NCBI GenBank assembly: GCA_026225945.1
Contig: JAMJFZ010004066.1
Span: 808,001-872,000 of the forward strand
From: Cricetomys ansorgei
Lineage: Eukaryota; Chordata; Mammalia; Rodentia; Nesomyidae
DNA length: 64,000 bases
Direction of reading: 5' to 3'
Shown: piece after piece, positions 63,850 to 64,000 of the stretch
How the letters are laid out: every line of letters starts with the position of its first letter
Position numbering within the stretch: the first letter of the stretch is position 1
Notes under the pieces: model-generated
Seen by the model: only the letters and a program-made list of their open reading frames with translations
What the model was told of the DNA's origin: nothing
Database searches by the model: none
Made by a program: the position numbers and the translations under genes

Positions 63850-63875
<26 letters not shown>
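63470..63875. repeat. Long CA/TA/CATA-rich tract
   Basis: About 400 bases of nearly continuous purine-pyrimidine alternation, built from CA, TA and CATA units and ending in a perfect CA run at 63847-63874. Confidence 0.95.
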
Positions 63876-63880
<5 letters not shown>

Positions 63881-64000
63881 CCTAAGCTCCTCCTCTGTCC
63901 CTGAGACTTGGGTACGGGGTTCCTTGGAAGAGAGATGACCTGGCAGAGGAAAACGGAAGTTTCCACCACAGTTGCCCTTCATTGACCTCAACAAGAAGAC

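Noticed and set aside
12171..64000. tRNA, snRNA or CRISPR-type loci
   Set aside because: tRNA-like box A/B words all belong to ID/B2/B4 SINEs; no U6-like start, no cloverleaf and no spaced direct-repeat array was seen.

Overview
The window is nuclear DNA from a muroid rodent. It has split genes with GT-AG introns, many rodent SINEs (B1, B2/B3, ID/B4-like), a rodent-type L1 3' UTR, URR1 hAT fragments and long microsatellites. I saw no young mouse-type B2 or abundant rat-type ID elements, so a cricetid (hamster, vole or deer-mouse group) fits better than Mus or Rattus. That is an inference from repeat texture only.

Only the first 12 kb holds protein-coding exons I can support. Positions 2079-2681 (+) carry the last two coding exons of Mtif3, mitochondrial translation initiation factor 3; its 5' exons lie left of the window. 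Positions 2764-11887 (-) carry all nine coding exons of Gtf3a, the nine-zinc-finger factor TFIIIA that binds the 5S rRNA gene and 5S rRNA. The spliced frame is continuous and gives 363 residues, starting at a CTG rather than an ATG. The two genes are tail to tail with stop codons 82 bp apart, and one AT-rich core (2683-2691) reads as a poly(A) signal on both strands. Gtf3a starts in a CpG island with NRF1-like and ETS-like sites. This gene pair matches the conserved mammalian Rasl11a-Gtf3a-Mtif3-Lnx2 order next to the ParaHox (Gsx1-Pdx1-Cdx2) region.

From 12.2 kb to 64 kb I find no gene. The stretch looks like the long intergenic region 5' of Gtf3a, towards Rasl11a/Usp12. It contains dozens of SINEs, two related solo-LTR-like elements (39961 and 55739), a probable LTR nested inside an older dispersed repeat (57014-57733), an L1 3' UTR with a G-quadruplex tract (53430-53930), older MIR/MER5/Tigger/L1M relics, a short interstitial telomeric tract (52453-52503), and long CA/TA/GT/AGC/CT microsatellites. 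Between the repeats lie several repeat-free AT-rich blocks with homeodomain-, POU- and TCF-like words that resemble conserved enhancers (about 17.1-17.8, 20.34-21.14, 23.4-23.56, 24.6-24.8, 26.44-26.72, 29.69-29.95, 38.1-38.28 and 44.48-44.72 kb). There are also several strong CTCF-type motifs, including a divergent perfect-match pair at 50212 (-) and 51172 (+).

I found no clear undescribed genetic system. The points most worth following up are the CUG-initiated Gtf3a frame, the shared bidirectional poly(A) core, the divergent CTCF pair and the enhancer-like blocks.
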